From Daedaleopsis sinensis (taxonomy: Eukaryota > Basidiomycota > Agaricomycetes > Polyporales > Polyporaceae), in the NCBI GenBank assembly GCA_033807695.1, contig CM066304.1, forward strand, positions 2,294,001-2,358,000: a stretch of DNA of 64,000 nucleotides. The letters run 5' to 3'. The notes under the pieces were generated by a model. The model was not told the origin of the DNA. It did not search any database and worked only from the letters and a program-made list of their open reading frames with translations. The translations under genes and the position numbers were made by a program. Positions 12,182 to 23,212 of this stretch are shown one piece after another (position 1 is the first letter of the stretch; each line of letters starts with the position of its first letter).

Positions 12182-12399
12182 GTCGTCCGTGTGCGGGGGT
12201 GAGGAGGGTCTGGATCTGTGAGTTCGCTGGGCACGGAGTAGCGATGTCACGTTGCTCAGCGCGAGCGAGCAGAGCACGAAGAGTGCGTGCAGGAAGCGGA
12301 TGTGCTGGTACGCGACGCACCGCGGCCAGAGCGCCGTGAAGAGGCCTGTGTCCGTGTGCGCCGCGCCTGGCCCTGTCGGGTCTGCGAAGAGCGCGCCGG
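12182..12399 (-). pseudogene. Fragment 2 of the disrupted host gene
   Basis: A GC-rich segment between the MULE right end and the gypsy LTR. One minus-strand frame reads GALFADPTGPGAAHTDTGLF, then ALWPRCVAYQHIRFLHALF, then VLCSLALSNVTSLLRAQ, with a hydrophobic helical stretch that would fit a membrane protein. Its right edge is the CCGG duplication flanking the gypsy element, and its left edge abuts the MULE terminal repeat. It is probably continuous with 9083-9256 and 22092-22490. The family is not recognised. Confidence 0.45.
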
Positions 12400-13415
12400 T
12401 GTGGTAGAGTGGTTCTTGGCGGGTCGTCGAGGAAGGCGACGGTAGACAAGCTCGAGATAGACCGGCGGTTGGAGAAGGGAAGGACCACGTCGGCCAGTAC
12501 TGATGTCGGATATCGATACACGAGCGACGAATAAGAACGGAGTCACTAGCGACTAGAAACTAGACGAGCGAGCGGACGCGAGCGAGGAGGGAAAATAGGA
12601 CTGAAGTTTGATGATTTGCAAGGACTCCATCTCCCCTCCTTTATACACATACAAATAATTGTTTTTCTATCTATAAGTCATCGTTGGGAACCGAGAAGGA
12701 CGTTGATCGACGCTTCGGGGGGTGGACTTCAAAAGAACAGAGTACTCAAAGGTATGTCTCGGCGTGACGGGGAAGGAAACACGCCACCTATTTGCGTGCG
12801 CAGCCGCCCCGAAACCGCGGGTGGTCGCCTTCCTCCCCATCTGCGCCTACTGTCCTCGAGACTAACATTCCTATCCATCACCCCCTTGCGACGTCTTTCG
12901 AACATCGTACAAGAGAAGGATCGAAACAACACAAGTCGACATAACAGAAACGCACTATGGCAGAGAAACAGAGGGAGAGAGAGACCCGCACGCTGGCCGT
13001 GACAAGCGAGAGTCCTGCTTTTCGGAATGGTCCTTGTTGACCCGATGCCGTCATTGAGTACCGAGGAGGGACGAATCGGGATGCTGGACGAGCGGGCTGA
13101 AGATGTTGAGTCCGGAACGAGAAGGCGATCCGTGAACGGATCCTGAGCGATACCGAATCCGGTCGAGGCCGAGCGGAGGGGAAGCGAACTGGTGACGAGT
13201 GAAGCGATGCAGGTATTTCGACTGGAGAGAGAGAGAGGACGAGACTAGACTTGGAGGCTGGATGCGAGAGAGATGGGGAAAGGAACAAGAGGAGTAGGTG
13301 GTAGAGGAAGGCAGTTGGGTGTCTTGACAACCCGAAGACTTGAGCGCTTTCTGCGTTGCGCCACGACGCGGTCACGTGTGTGCGTCTTGCCGTTCGTACT
13401 CCTCATCCCTCCACA
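12400..13415 (-). repeat. 3' LTR of the gypsy element
   Basis: 1016 bp, co-linear with 21076-22091 and of exactly equal length, starting TGTGGTAG and ending CTCCACA on the plus strand. By-eye differences from the other LTR include C/T, A/G and G/A transitions and one C/G change near 13396. Open frames inside it appear in both LTRs and are not genes. I see no classical polypurine tract in the adjoining internal bases (13416 onward). Confidence 0.92.
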
Positions 13416-13589
13416 CCCGGGACAGACGTATGATCTCGACCTCGAGATGACATGAATCAGCCACCAAACAAAGGAAGAACCAAGGACAGGGAAAAAGCGT
13501 CACACGCCACCGAATCGTGCTCTCCGACATGTCTTCGACCATATTAGAGATGCGGCCGCATCGCTTCGGCCACCTCGCATAACGCAGGC

Positions 13590-14435
13590 TAAGGCTGAAC
13601 AATAGGTCAGGTCATGCGCAGGTAGATCTGGATCCGACCCGGCGCTTGACCCGTAGGTCCGGATCTTCCGGATCCAGATCAAGCGCCGGGTCGGATCATT
13701 CCGGATCTAGGTCGGACCTTCGTGATTTTGTCCCGGATCCAGGTCGGACCTTCGCAATTTTGCGGATCCGTGGACAGCGGTCCACAGCCCACAGAGGGTG
13801 TACCTCCGGTGCGAATCTCTCGATATTCTGAAAAGTGTTACCTTACAAGAGGTCCTATAGGTCTACAAAGTTTCATTTGAATCGGTTAAGTATTCAATGT
13901 TCTACGAATATTACAATGTATCCCCGTTCTGCACCCTTGCACAGGACAAACCAATCAAAGATATGCATCTAGCGCTACGTTTCATGCACAAATAAATGCT
14001 CAAAATATTTTCAAGTGCTTGGTTTACTGCCGGCAGCCAACCGTCCAAAAACGAGAGCTTCGTTCCCTTAATCGCTCTCAGGATCTGTGATTTACTGACT
14101 AATGTGGTATAACCGCCTCCGCTTGGGGAGCATGGAATGACTCACCTGTATCTTGCTCAATTGTGGATGGAATCTCACGAAACTGGGTGCATTGTGTGCG
14201 TTGTGGACATCGGTACCTATGTACAAATGACGAGAGGTTCGTCTTAAGAAACGCCTCCGGTACATCATTTCGCAGGTCTCTGCGCAGGTCGACCTGTAGG
14301 TACCGGATCCGGATCGTCCGGATCCGGATCAAGCGCCGGATCGGATCTTTCCGGGTCTAGGTAGGACCCCGAGGGACCCTCTGACCTGTAGGTCCGGGTC
14401 CGGATAGCCTACGGATCGATCCGTGTTCAGCCTTA
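13590..14435. mobile_element. Non-autonomous hAT-like element (846 bp) nested in the gypsy element
   Basis: The terminal inverted repeat TAAGGCTGAAC (13590-13600) pairs with GTTCAGCCTTA (14425-14435). Each end is flanked by the 8 bp direct repeat ACGCAGGC (13582-13589 and 14436-14443), the duplication length of hAT elements. Both subterminal regions are packed with CCGGATC/GGATCCGG-type repeats (about 13620-13770 and 14290-14420), as is usual for binding sites of hAT transposases. The internal DNA has no transposase frame. It interrupts the C-terminal end of the gypsy pol frame, so it arrived after the retrotransposon. Confidence 0.82.
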
Positions 14436-16569
14436 ACGCAGGCCAGTTTGACGCGCTGTCTTGTGCGAAGCGGTCCCGGAAAGGCCATCGCTCCATGGCA
14501 GGGGTGGTGTAGATCTCAGACCATTCCGAGAGTGCGATGTCGCCGTCGTCATCGAAGAACTCGGGAATACACCCGTGGCAGCCGTCTATGCACGCCGTCT
14601 TCGCGGCGAAGAACGTGTTGCAGGTGTGGTCGAAATCGGACTCTGTGTGAGAATGCAAGACGTATTGATCAGCGATGGACGACAAGGAGAAAGCGGAAGT
14701 GGGAGATTGATGATCAGGACGGTAGTAAAACAATTTCAGGCGGTCGCCGTGAACTGTGTTCCGGAACAACGCTCCGTCTAGTTCGCGCAGCATGTATGAG
14801 AACTTTGAGGTGTGACCGACCACGACATAAGGGCCCGTCCACCGTGGCGCGCCCTTGTTACCGTGCTGCAAATCTAACCACGTCTCATGTAACAGTACCC
14901 ACGTCCCGGGCTCGAATTCACGATCCCGGATGCGCCGCGCGTGTTTCCGGTGGAAGTCGTCGATCGCGCGCTGACGTGCGACATCCACCCGTTGAGTGGC
15001 CTCCCCGATGTCCACGTCACGACGGGCTAACTGTTGAGTCCTAAGGGCTAAGAGGTCATCAGTGCTTTTCACGGTGTGCCAATCCAGGGTGTACCAGGTG
15101 CGATCGACGATGTCAAAGGGGAATACGCAATGTGTGCCATACACCAGATAGTACGGTGAGTACCCCGTTGCACGCGACGTTATAGTGCGGACCGCCCACA
15201 GCGCGGCGTGCAAATACAAGGGCCATTGGGACGGAACCGGTGTTGCCTTCAGGATAGCGTGCATCAGGGTCTGCCCGTCGCGCTCCGCGATCCCATTCGC
15301 TTTCGCGTTATACGGGGAGATGACCACAATCGCGATGTTGTGACGGCGTAGGAGCTCCTCCGCAGCGCCTTTGAACTCGCTGCCGTTATCGCAGACAATC
15401 ACAGGGATACACCCGAATCGAGTGATGATGTCTTCCCACAGAAATCTGGCCCATACAGCAGCAGTGTTCTTCTTCGCGGCTCTGCCCTCGCACCACTTGG
15501 ACAAGGCATCAGAAGCATGAAGAAGAAACCGACTGCCGGGCATGAAGATGGTGTCGACGTGGAAACGGCGGAAAAGGCAAGGAGTAAGAGACTTAGACAA
15601 CAGCGGAATAGAACAATACCACGAGTGAGCTTGGCACGTGTTGCATGACTTCACAAACCAGTACGCATTGGCGTAAAGTGTAGGCCACCAAGCTCGGTCC
15701 CGGATCGTCGTGTAAGTGGTGTCGCGACCTCGGTGGCCGGTGCTTTCATGTGCCGCTTGTAAGAGCTGGTGTCTGCGAACCGAGTCCACAATGACGAGCT
15801 GTGGTACGCCGTTCTTGGTAGACCGCCACAACCGATCATCTAAAAGAAAGAAGGCTCCGGCAAGTTTCCTGAAAGCTAGACGATCAACACTCACTAACAG
15901 ACGATCAGGCACGGTACCGTTCGACAGGAAGGCACGAATCTCCGCCCAGTCAGGCTCGACCACCCGGACCTCGTTGTCGTGAACGTTGCGATGAACCGGA
16001 GCCACACTGTCAGGAAACGGAGGAGGTTCCGACGCCGGGTCGCTGAGTTCCGGGGTGAGATGTAACCGTCCAGCTGCACAGAGGTTGACGTTCGGCCAGG
16101 AGTCCACAGCGGCGATCAAGTGTGTACGGCCGTCCCAGCACGGGTCGTAGTATTCCGTGAAACCTAGATGGACGATCTCCCCACTGAGCTCGAAATCTGC
16201 TGACACCGCGCGTTGTACTTTCCGGTCTTGCAGTCCTGTGTAGAATGCATAAGTTTCGGGAGACACCAACATGGACGCGCACAGTCGTTCGAAATCGTAA
16301 GAGTCGTCATCAAGTGTAACGTAGCCCAGTCGGGAGACGGTCGCAAACGTGGAAGACAGGACGGGCAGTCCTTGTAGTACGTCGCGGCCCCAGGACGTGG
16401 AGGAGGACATGAGGCAATCGTCGCGAATGGCAGCAGCGACAAGCGAGCGCAGGGAAAAAGGGGAAGAAGAGTAGGAAAACGCTCGAGATGCGTGGTTGAA
16501 GTAGTCGTCTAGGTGCGCCTCGCCGTCAGACTCGTCACTGTCGTCAGACGAAGCGCGCTGACGGGACAA
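14436..16569 (-). pseudogene. Gypsy pol, downstream part: integrase and tail
   Basis: An open minus-strand frame of about 700 residues belonging to pol. After an acidic N-terminal stretch it has an HHCC zinc finger (HESTGHRGRD...CNTCQ), then the integrase core with FHVDTIFMP (Asp), IPVIVCDNGSEFKG (Asp) and YNAKANGIAERDG (Glu), and a C-terminal region ending near NWPALR. It is out of frame with the reverse-transcriptase part: between them lie a TAG (16641-16643, in place of the Trp expected after APMTR) and a frameshift near 16610. The last residues run into the nested hAT-like element. Integrase motifs look complete, but it cannot be made as one polyprotein with RT. Confidence 0.85.
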
Positions 16570-16640
16570 AGCGTCTTGTGCTTTCCCTTTCTCAGCCGGG
16601 ATATATGTCGCAGAGTGAAGTCGAACAGCGCAAGGTACGC

Positions 16641-18164
16641 CACCTAACGCGTCATAGGCGCGTTGGGCAGGTCAGGCTCACAAATCATCTGCTCCAGAAA
16701 TTTCGCGTCTACTTCCAACAGGAAATGAACACCCCATACACGGTGACGGAGCTCTTTTACCGCACGAAAGACTCCTGCGATGCCTAGAAACGAACGGACT
16801 TCAGTAACGGTTTCCGGGTACGGGAAGTTGGATACTTTGGTAGCCACCCCGTGGGATAGCCACCAGCCATCGAAGTCGACTTCAGACCCGACGATGTGAC
16901 ATCGGTGATGCGCGGGACAGAATTTATGCCCTGCGATAGTTAGTCCGGCCGTCGACAAGAGCGACAGCATCTTGGAGAGAGTCTGACAGTGTTCATAGAC
17001 GAACCGGCGCACCGGAGACCCGGGCGAAATTGGAACGTGGTCGTAATGAGACGTCGGCCCCTTCATACTGCAGTCGTCAAGAAAAACGTCGGCCTCTGCA
17101 GGGATCATCGAGTGCAGGACATGCTTGGTACATCGCGTGAAGTCGGCCACAGCGTTCGTCGCGCCTTGAGGCAAAGTCGTACACCGTCCGGAGATATCCA
17201 TGATCTGAAACGTGGTCAAGTCGCGAGAGGACGAATGCAAGGTACGAGCATCATAACCAGACTTCAAATCACCGACAACGTAGCTGACGCATCCCACGAA
17301 CTGTTCTGCGAAGTCGTCAGGACGAGGAGGCAACGCGGAGTCCCGGATGGTAACCGCATTGAGAGGCTGAAGGTCGTGCACGATCCGGATGTCGTCGGGG
17401 GTCTTCTTCGCGACCGGGAAAGCACGGGAGCGGTAGGATGCGTTAGACTGCTCGTACTTCCCGACCCGGAAGGAGCTCATCACCACCGAGTGAACCTTCA
17501 ACTCGATAGCCTTCGGAATCGGAAACGCTTTAAGCATCCACGGCGTATGTGGAATAGTCGGAATCTTGTGATCGTTCAAGTACAGCTGACTGAAAGTCCC
17601 GCGCTCGTCTTCCTCGAACGCGAACGCAGCTTCGTGGTTGAGGATGACGTGAACGACCAAGTCGATTTCCTCTTCGGATAGAAAGCCGGGCGGGATTTTG
17701 GAGAGCATTAGATCAAGACCATCCTTTGAGATCTTGCCTTCGAGAGCAAGCTGATGACGACTGGATGGAAAGTGCGGAAGGTCTGCGACAGGAGAAACAG
17801 AAAGCGGTCGAAATGGTGTGGAGCATTCTTCAGGCATGACAGCGGGTACAGGCTTAACACGTTTTGCCACCGGCTTGTATCTGCGAACGGCGCTGGAAGA
17901 AAAGGAGAGAGATCGCTCAGCGAGAGCGCGCGCGGTCCACCGGGACCGCAAAGGAAAAGGAAATGTAACTGTAGGAGAAGCGTATTCAGCGAAACGAAGG
18001 AGATAATCGTACTGCGGAGGAGGATCGAAAAGCACGGCGTAAGCTCTCTCCTCGGGAGTCACAGAACTGTAAACATCGGATGCTTGTAACAACACGTTCA
18101 GGGTCCTTCCAAGCATTGGAACAGCAGGTGTCGCTGGTCCCTGAGTGGACGCGCCTGCACTCAA
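16641..18164 (-). pseudogene. Gypsy pol, upstream part: reverse transcriptase with internal deletion
   Basis: Frame of about 506 codons ending in TAG. RT motifs: PVAKKTPDDIRIVHDLQPLN, YVVGDLKSGYDA, CTTLPQGATNAVADF and VFLDDC (the catalytic DD). After VRSFLGIAGVFRA the frame jumps directly to VKELRHRVWGVHFLLEVDAK, which in related elements lies well inside the RNase H region. The connection and most of RNase H are therefore missing without loss of frame. The frame begins by overlapping the gag-protease stop (TTGA, 18161-18164) in the -1 register, and no ATG is present there, so expression by -1 frameshifting or re-initiation is likely for the family. Confidence 0.85.
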
Positions 18165-20962
18165 AAATCCGGCGTGACCGTTCCGGGCAAGACCACTTCA
18201 GACGTGAGCACAAGCGCGTTCCGTGGGTGATTCTTCCGACACACCGTTACCGACACAGCGCCTCCTTTGTGGGAGCTGGAGGGATATACTGTGAGCACTG
18301 TTTCGCCGTCACTCTCATACTGGATTTGAGCACAGAAGTAAGACAACCAGGGCTGTCCTAAGATCCCCCCATAAACCCCATTGCTCGGCGCCGACGAGAC
18401 AAAGAAATGATGATCGAAGTTGCGGCCTCCGACCTGAACAGCGGCATCAACCACACACCCAAGTAGCGGTATGGGCTGACTGCCGAGCCCACGCAGCGAC
18501 CACCCCGCACCGTCCTCGTTGATCGTGAGTTTAGAGCTCTCCCATACGTCGCGGTTGATAATGTTCAACTCCGAGCCCGTGTCAATGAGATACGTGACCA
18601 ACTGGTCCCCGAACGCGCCCTTCACCAGCCCAGACACCATCGCGAACGTCCGCGGGCATCCTAGGGCCAGGGAAGCAGCGTACCGGTCAACGAGCTCCGT
18701 TAGAGTCGTCTCAGAGCCGTCAAAAGATACTGAAGCCTCGAGAGAAGTATCAGTCGCGGCCGCGTCATCATAGCTCGCAGTCGCAGCCGTGTGATCGTTA
18801 GGTACCACCTTAACGTCCGGTTCGCGCCGAGTCTTCACCAGCGAGGCGAATCGCTTTTGGAGACTCGGAGCGATACCAAGAAGCTCGCGTAAGGTCAGGG
18901 AGACCTTGGTGGTAAGGAGGTGATCTTCAATCGCTGTAACCGAGACACTGTCCTGCACATCAGACGTGAACCGATACGGTTTACTCGTGAACTTATTCTT
19001 GAAGGAGGCTTCACCCCGGGGACGGTCCCGAGCAGCGTCCTTCCACCCATCTTCCGTGTTGACTCGCAGTGGCGTTCTGGACAACGATGGCTGAACCGGA
19101 GTGGGAGGCGCAGCCGTCGTCGGGATTTCCGGAGACGTCCGCGGGGCAGGACCCGCAACAATCGAAGGGCCGTCGTCATCATCTTCGATCTCCGTGAAGC
19201 GGACGGTCTTGCCGGATTGCGGGAGTCTGCCGGCTTGAGAGCGCGTCGAAACTGGAAACGCGAAAAAGGATTTAGCACTGGTAGAATTTTCATAGGAAAA
19301 CACCGGTTCCCCATCACAGAGCACTCCGATGGAATGAGCATGCGCCGAAGACATGTGAGGAGGAAGATCTCTGCCCGTCTGCGGCCGCCCCGAGTTCGCG
19401 ATTTCTTCCCGAAGCAAGGTCGCAATCCCGTTGGGTGCCTGGTGCCATGGCGGAAGCTCAGCGCCATCGGACGCACGGCAAAGACGACCGTTGAGTTGAT
19501 TGTAGGCTATGATTTGCTCCTGTATTAGCTTGTGAGTCTCAGGACAATTACGCATGCCGATCGGGTGAACAAGACCCGATCCTTCCGATTGTCCACACAT
19601 CCAACAGCGCTTCGCGACTCCGTAGGCACTACCGTAGTTGACCGCGGCCTGCTGCGGCGGGTAAGACGGGAACTGAACGTTCGGCGGCTGGGGGAACGGC
19701 CTGATTTGATTCGGGTACGGCGCGAAGGGGTATTGATAGGGTTGTTGCGCAGCCGACGTTGACGAAGGGCGATCCGGTCGGTCGCTAGCTTCCAGATACT
19801 TCAGTTTCTGTTCCAGCTGATTCACCTTTCGTCGGAGCACGACCTCTTCGGAGTCAGACTCCGACTTGGCCCGATCCCGACTCTTCTTTGCCTTCTTGCG
19901 CTTCTCCTTGCGTTTCGCCTTCTTTGACCGACGTGTCTGCGCTGCCTCGTCCGACGAACACGACGAAGAGGAGGACGAGGAATCTGAGCTGGAATCGGAG
20001 TTGTCCGAGTCAGACATGATGGTGATTCGAGATGTCTTCGAGTTGAGGTCGATCGCTGTGAAGTAAGTCCTAGCGGCCGCTAACGATTCTATCATAGTGG
20101 GCGGATTCTCAGAGCCCATCGCCTTGTTCAGCCGCGCCTTCACCGCGCTCATGAGCTCAGGGAGAATGGCGTGACACAGTTTCTTCGGGAGCCCCGAAAA
20201 GAAGAGGTTATCATGTTCCTGTTTGGTCATGCGTCCGTCAGACACCATAGTACCCGCGCACTGCAGGAATTGTCGATAATAATCATCGAGGGCGTCTCTC
20301 GAAGTTACGAAGTCATCCGCCCGTTTCTCAGCCGCGAACAAACGTAACCGCCTCGGACTAGTTTCGTACTTGTCATTGAGGGACTCATAAATGAGTTGTA
20401 GTTTCTCTTTAGCAGCCTTCCAGTCACTCCCATCGAAGACCTGCTCTGAAACGATAGTCCTCAAGACTCTCTTCGAGGCGTACCGGCGGACAGCACCGGG
20501 GAGCTCCGTCTCCGGAACGTTGTACGTTTTAGACAGCTCCTCCAGAGCTGATATGTAATCATCCACATTTTTCCCTTTAAAGGACGGAGCCCGTTTATCC
20601 TTACGAGCTGGCAAGTGCCCTTGGGGCTGCGGAATGTTCAAAGACATATGCGGTACTGCGGAGACGGGGACGGGAATCGAGTGTATGATAGCGGTCGAGG
20701 TAGGAGCGGAACGATTCGAGGGCAGGCGGGTCTGAGACGGGACGGAAAGCGAACCGGATGAAGGAGAATCGGACAAGGGCGAGAGACTCTGTCGGCCGAG
20801 AGCGGACTCGACAACTGAAGACCCGAAACGGAACAGGGGACAAGTAAGGGGGGACTTAGCGGGCTCTTTGGTCAAGCGCGATGACGCGGACTTGGAACGG
20901 CTGGTGGGGGACGGGCGACTACCTCCTATGACAGAATATTTAGCTTGGGACACTCGGGACAT
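18161..20962 (-). CDS. Gypsy gag-protease polyprotein, 933 aa, intact
   Basis: A single uninterrupted minus-strand frame starting ATG at 20962. The N-terminal third contains a retrotransposon gag domain (RAPSFKGKNVDDYISALEEL onward). A Ser/Asp-rich and Lys-rich stretch follows, then a Cys-rich segment (CWMCGQSEG...GMRNCPETHK) that may be a modified zinc knuckle. The C-terminal part holds an aspartic protease: YLIDTGSELNII (catalytic DTG) and GGILGQPWL (flap/ILG motif). It ends GTVTPDF-stop at the pol overlap. It would form virus-like particles and cleave the polyprotein in the cytoplasm. The intact reading frame contrasts with damaged pol, so the copy could be helped in trans. Confidence 0.88.
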   Translation of the reverse strand: MSRVSQAKYSVIGGSRPSPTSRSKSASSRLTKEPAKSPLTCPLFRFGSSVVESALGRQSLSPLSDSPSSGSLSVPSQTRLPSNRSAPTSTAIIHSIPVPVSAVPHMSLNIPQPQGHLPARKDKRAPSFKGKNVDDYISALEELSKTYNVPETELPGAVRRYASKRVLRTIVSEQVFDGSDWKAAKEKLQLIYESLNDKYETSPRRLRLFAAEKRADDFVTSRDALDDYYRQFLQCAGTMVSDGRMTKQEHDNLFFSGLPKKLCHAILPELMSAVKARLNKAMGSENPPTMIESLAAARTYFTAIDLNSKTSRITIMSDSDNSDSSSDSSSSSSSCSSDEAAQTRRSKKAKRKEKRKKAKKSRDRAKSESDSEEVVLRRKVNQLEQKLKYLEASDRPDRPSSTSAAQQPYQYPFAPYPNQIRPFPQPPNVQFPSYPPQQAAVNYGSAYGVAKRCWMCGQSEGSGLVHPIGMRNCPETHKLIQEQIIAYNQLNGRLCRASDGAELPPWHQAPNGIATLLREEIANSGRPQTGRDLPPHMSSAHAHSIGVLCDGEPVFSYENSTSAKSFFAFPVSTRSQAGRLPQSGKTVRFTEIEDDDDGPSIVAGPAPRTSPEIPTTAAPPTPVQPSLSRTPLRVNTEDGWKDAARDRPRGEASFKNKFTSKPYRFTSDVQDSVSVTAIEDHLLTTKVSLTLRELLGIAPSLQKRFASLVKTRREPDVKVVPNDHTAATASYDDAAATDTSLEASVSFDGSETTLTELVDRYAASLALGCPRTFAMVSGLVKGAFGDQLVTYLIDTGSELNIINRDVWESSKLTINEDGAGWSLRGLGSQPIPLLGCVVDAAVQVGGRNFDHHFFVSSAPSNGVYGGILGQPWLSYFCAQIQYESDGETVLTVYPSSSHKGGAVSVTVCRKNHPRNALVLTSEVVLPGTVTPDF

Positions 20963-21075
20963 TACTGACCTCGTTGTATGCGCCGGTTCTTGGTCGGTAG
21001 ACCTAGTATGCTTGTCAAAATGGGACGTCTTCCTGACGGAATACCAAATAGCGCCCCCCTGCGGTGGTCACCAGT

Positions 21076-22091
21076 TGTGGTAGAGTGGTTCTTGGCGGGT
21101 TGTCGAGGAAGGCGACGGTAGACAAGCTCGAGATAGACCGGCGGTTGGAGAAGGGAAGGACCACGTCGGCCAGTACTGATGTCGGATATCGATACGCGAG
21201 CGACGAATAAGAACGGAGTCACCAGCGACTAGAAACTAGACGAGCGAGCAGACGCGAGCGAGGAGGGAAAATAGGACTGAAGTTTGATGATTTGCAAGGA
21301 CTCCATCTCCCCTCCTTTATACACATACAAATAATTGTTTTTCTATCTATAAGTCATCGTTGGGAACCGAGAAGGACGTTGATCGACGCTTCGGGGGGTG
21401 GACTTCAAAAGAACGGAGTACTCAAAGGTATGTCTCGGCGTGACGGGGAAGGAAACACGCCACCTATTTGCGTGCGCAGCCGCCCCGAAACCGCGGGTGG
21501 TCGCCTTCCTCCCCATCTGCGCCTACTGTCCTCGAGACTAACATTCCTATCCATCACCCCCTTGCGACGTCTTTCGAACATCGTACAAGAGAAGGATCGA
21601 AACAACACAAGTCGACATAACAGAAACGCACTATGGCAGAGAAACAGAGGGAGAGAGAGACCCGCACGCTGGCCGTGACAAGCGAGAGTCCTGCTTTTCG
21701 GAATGGTCCTTGTTGACCCGATGCCGTCATTGAGTACCGAGGAGGGACGAATCGGGATGCTAGACGAGCGGGCTGAAGATGTTGAGTCCGGAACGAGAAG
21801 GCGATCCGTGAACGGATCCTGAGCGATACCGAATCCGGTCGAGGCCGAGCGGAGGGGAAGCGAACTGGTGACGAGTGAAGCGATGCAGGTATTTCGACTG
21901 GAGAGAGAGAGAGGACGAGACTAGACTTGGAGGCTGGATGCGAGAGAGATGGGGAAAGGAACAAGAGGAGTAGGTGGTAGAGGAAGGTAGTTGGGTGTCT
22001 TGACAACCCGAAGACTTGAGCGCTTTCTGTGTTGCGCCACGATGCGGTCACGTGTGCGCGTCTTGCCGTTGGTACTCCTCATCCCTCCACA
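21076..22091 (-). repeat. 5' LTR of the gypsy element
   Basis: 1016 bp, near-identical to 12400-13415. The element reads leftward, so transcription would start in this copy and run toward 20962. It is flanked on its outer side by CCGG (22092-22095). Confidence 0.92.
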
Positions 22092-22490
22092 CCGGACAGT
22101 CGAGCGGACGCGGAGGGGAACACGGATCTCGTTGCCGAACCCAGCTACGACGTTGGCGTCCATGCTTGCCGTCCCGAGTCGGAAGAGCGTGTAGTTGAAG
22201 CCCTGGTCCGGGGTTGCCTGCCCATGCGGGCAGTGGATGCTGGTCGACGGACCCCGACAAGGTGGTTCACAAGCTCAGACTCACCATACCGATCAGCTTC
22301 GTGCGTGTCCCGTGCTGTGGCACGAACAGTCCCGCAGTGGAGTCGTTCACGGCCGCATGCAACAGCCCGCTTTTGAGGACCGGTTCTGCGGGGTCCGTAC
22401 GAGCATTAGGCGGGGCAGGGCGGTGTTTGCGGTCTGGGTGTGCAGATCTGCGAGATGGAGGTGAAAGCAATGGAGCAGCGTGCATGTCAG
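22092..22490 (-). pseudogene. Fragment 1 (5'-most visible part) of the disrupted host gene
   Basis: On the minus strand one exon ends SGLLHAAVNDSTAGLFVPQ...TRTKLIGM. A GT...AG intron (about 22205-22270) follows, then DQGFNYTLFRLGTASMDANV and AGFGNEIRVPLRVRSTV up to the gypsy insertion. Removing the gypsy element and one CCGG joins this to fragment 2. Composition is GC-rich like the other two fragments. I do not recognise the family, and the exact frame across the junction is uncertain. Confidence 0.45.
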
Positions 22491-23212
22491 CACATTGTCA
22501 AATCAGTCAGGGCATGAGGTTGTCGGCGCGGGAGGATGGATGGTGGCAAGATCCAGAAGGAAGGATGAGGTATCGCGTGGACGGAGGGATCGCTATCTGG
22601 TAGGCGCTAGCAAGCATTCAACAACTTAAGGTTTGCGACACGCGGTCACGTGTCGCACGCGTTGGGCGCCCGAGGGAAAGTACATATACCCTGGCAGCTG
22701 GGGTCGTGTTCGTTCCTTGTTCGACGTCCTTTCATACCGGTACATGTGTAAGGAGCTGGGAGCTCACTGTTATCAGTATTTGCACGGCGTGTGTGACAGC
22801 CCCTCTACGCGCTGTGCAAGGACTGGTAACAGGGATCTCTAAGGTAGCCTTCGTTATTACTTATTTGACTCCCTATTGGTGGTAATTGTACGGCGTGTGT
22901 GACTGCCACTCCACGCGCTGTACAAAGACCATGAGCAGGGAGTAGGTGGGCTTCGTTGGCCTCTGAGAATGTTTGCAGGACGCGCAGGTTGACTGTCGCG
23001 AGAGAAGGATGTTACTGACCATAATTACATAATCTGACAATGTTATTAATAATGGTAACTTACACGTGGCGGAGCAGCGTTGCCAGCGCATTCGCCGCGG
23101 CCGCTGTCTGGTTTCCTCTCTCTTGCTCGACTACAACTACTACTTTCACAGGAGAGAAATACAGCAGTGTGCAATAGTAAGCATGTGTTTGAATAGTCAC
23201 TACCACTGACAG
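22491..23212. repeat. Intergenic region with an imperfect tandem repeat containing hairpins
   Basis: No gene is supported. Two copies of a block about 100 bp long (about 22782-22855 and 22888-22965) share GGCGTGTGTGAC, CGCGCTGT and a downstream GGCTTCGTT-like end. In each copy the flanks of the first part can pair (GCACGGCGT...ACGCGCTGTGC), forming a short stem. The 5' exon or promoter of the next gene may lie toward the right edge, but I cannot place it. Confidence 0.4.

Larger units (their letters stand above)
12400..22091 (-). mobile_element. Ty3/gypsy LTR retrotransposon, full-length structure with damaged pol
   Basis: Two 1016 bp LTRs (12400-13415 and 21076-22091) flank gag-protease and pol, all on the minus strand, so the 5' LTR is the right-hand one. 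The termini are TGTGG...CCACA. A 4 bp direct repeat, CCGG, lies at 12396-12399 and 22092-22095. By eye the LTRs differ at about 11 positions (about 1%), nearly all transitions, which suggests recent insertion. Just inside the 5' LTR the minus strand reads ACTGGTGACCACCGC, a plausible tRNA-type primer site starting TGG; I cannot name the tRNA. Gag-protease is intact; pol carries an internal deletion, a stop and a frameshift. An 846 bp DNA transposon is nested near its 3' end. Confidence 0.9.

Noticed and set aside
12616..13002. 128-codon frame also seen at 21292-21678
   Set aside because: It lies inside both LTRs of the gypsy element and has no protein motif.
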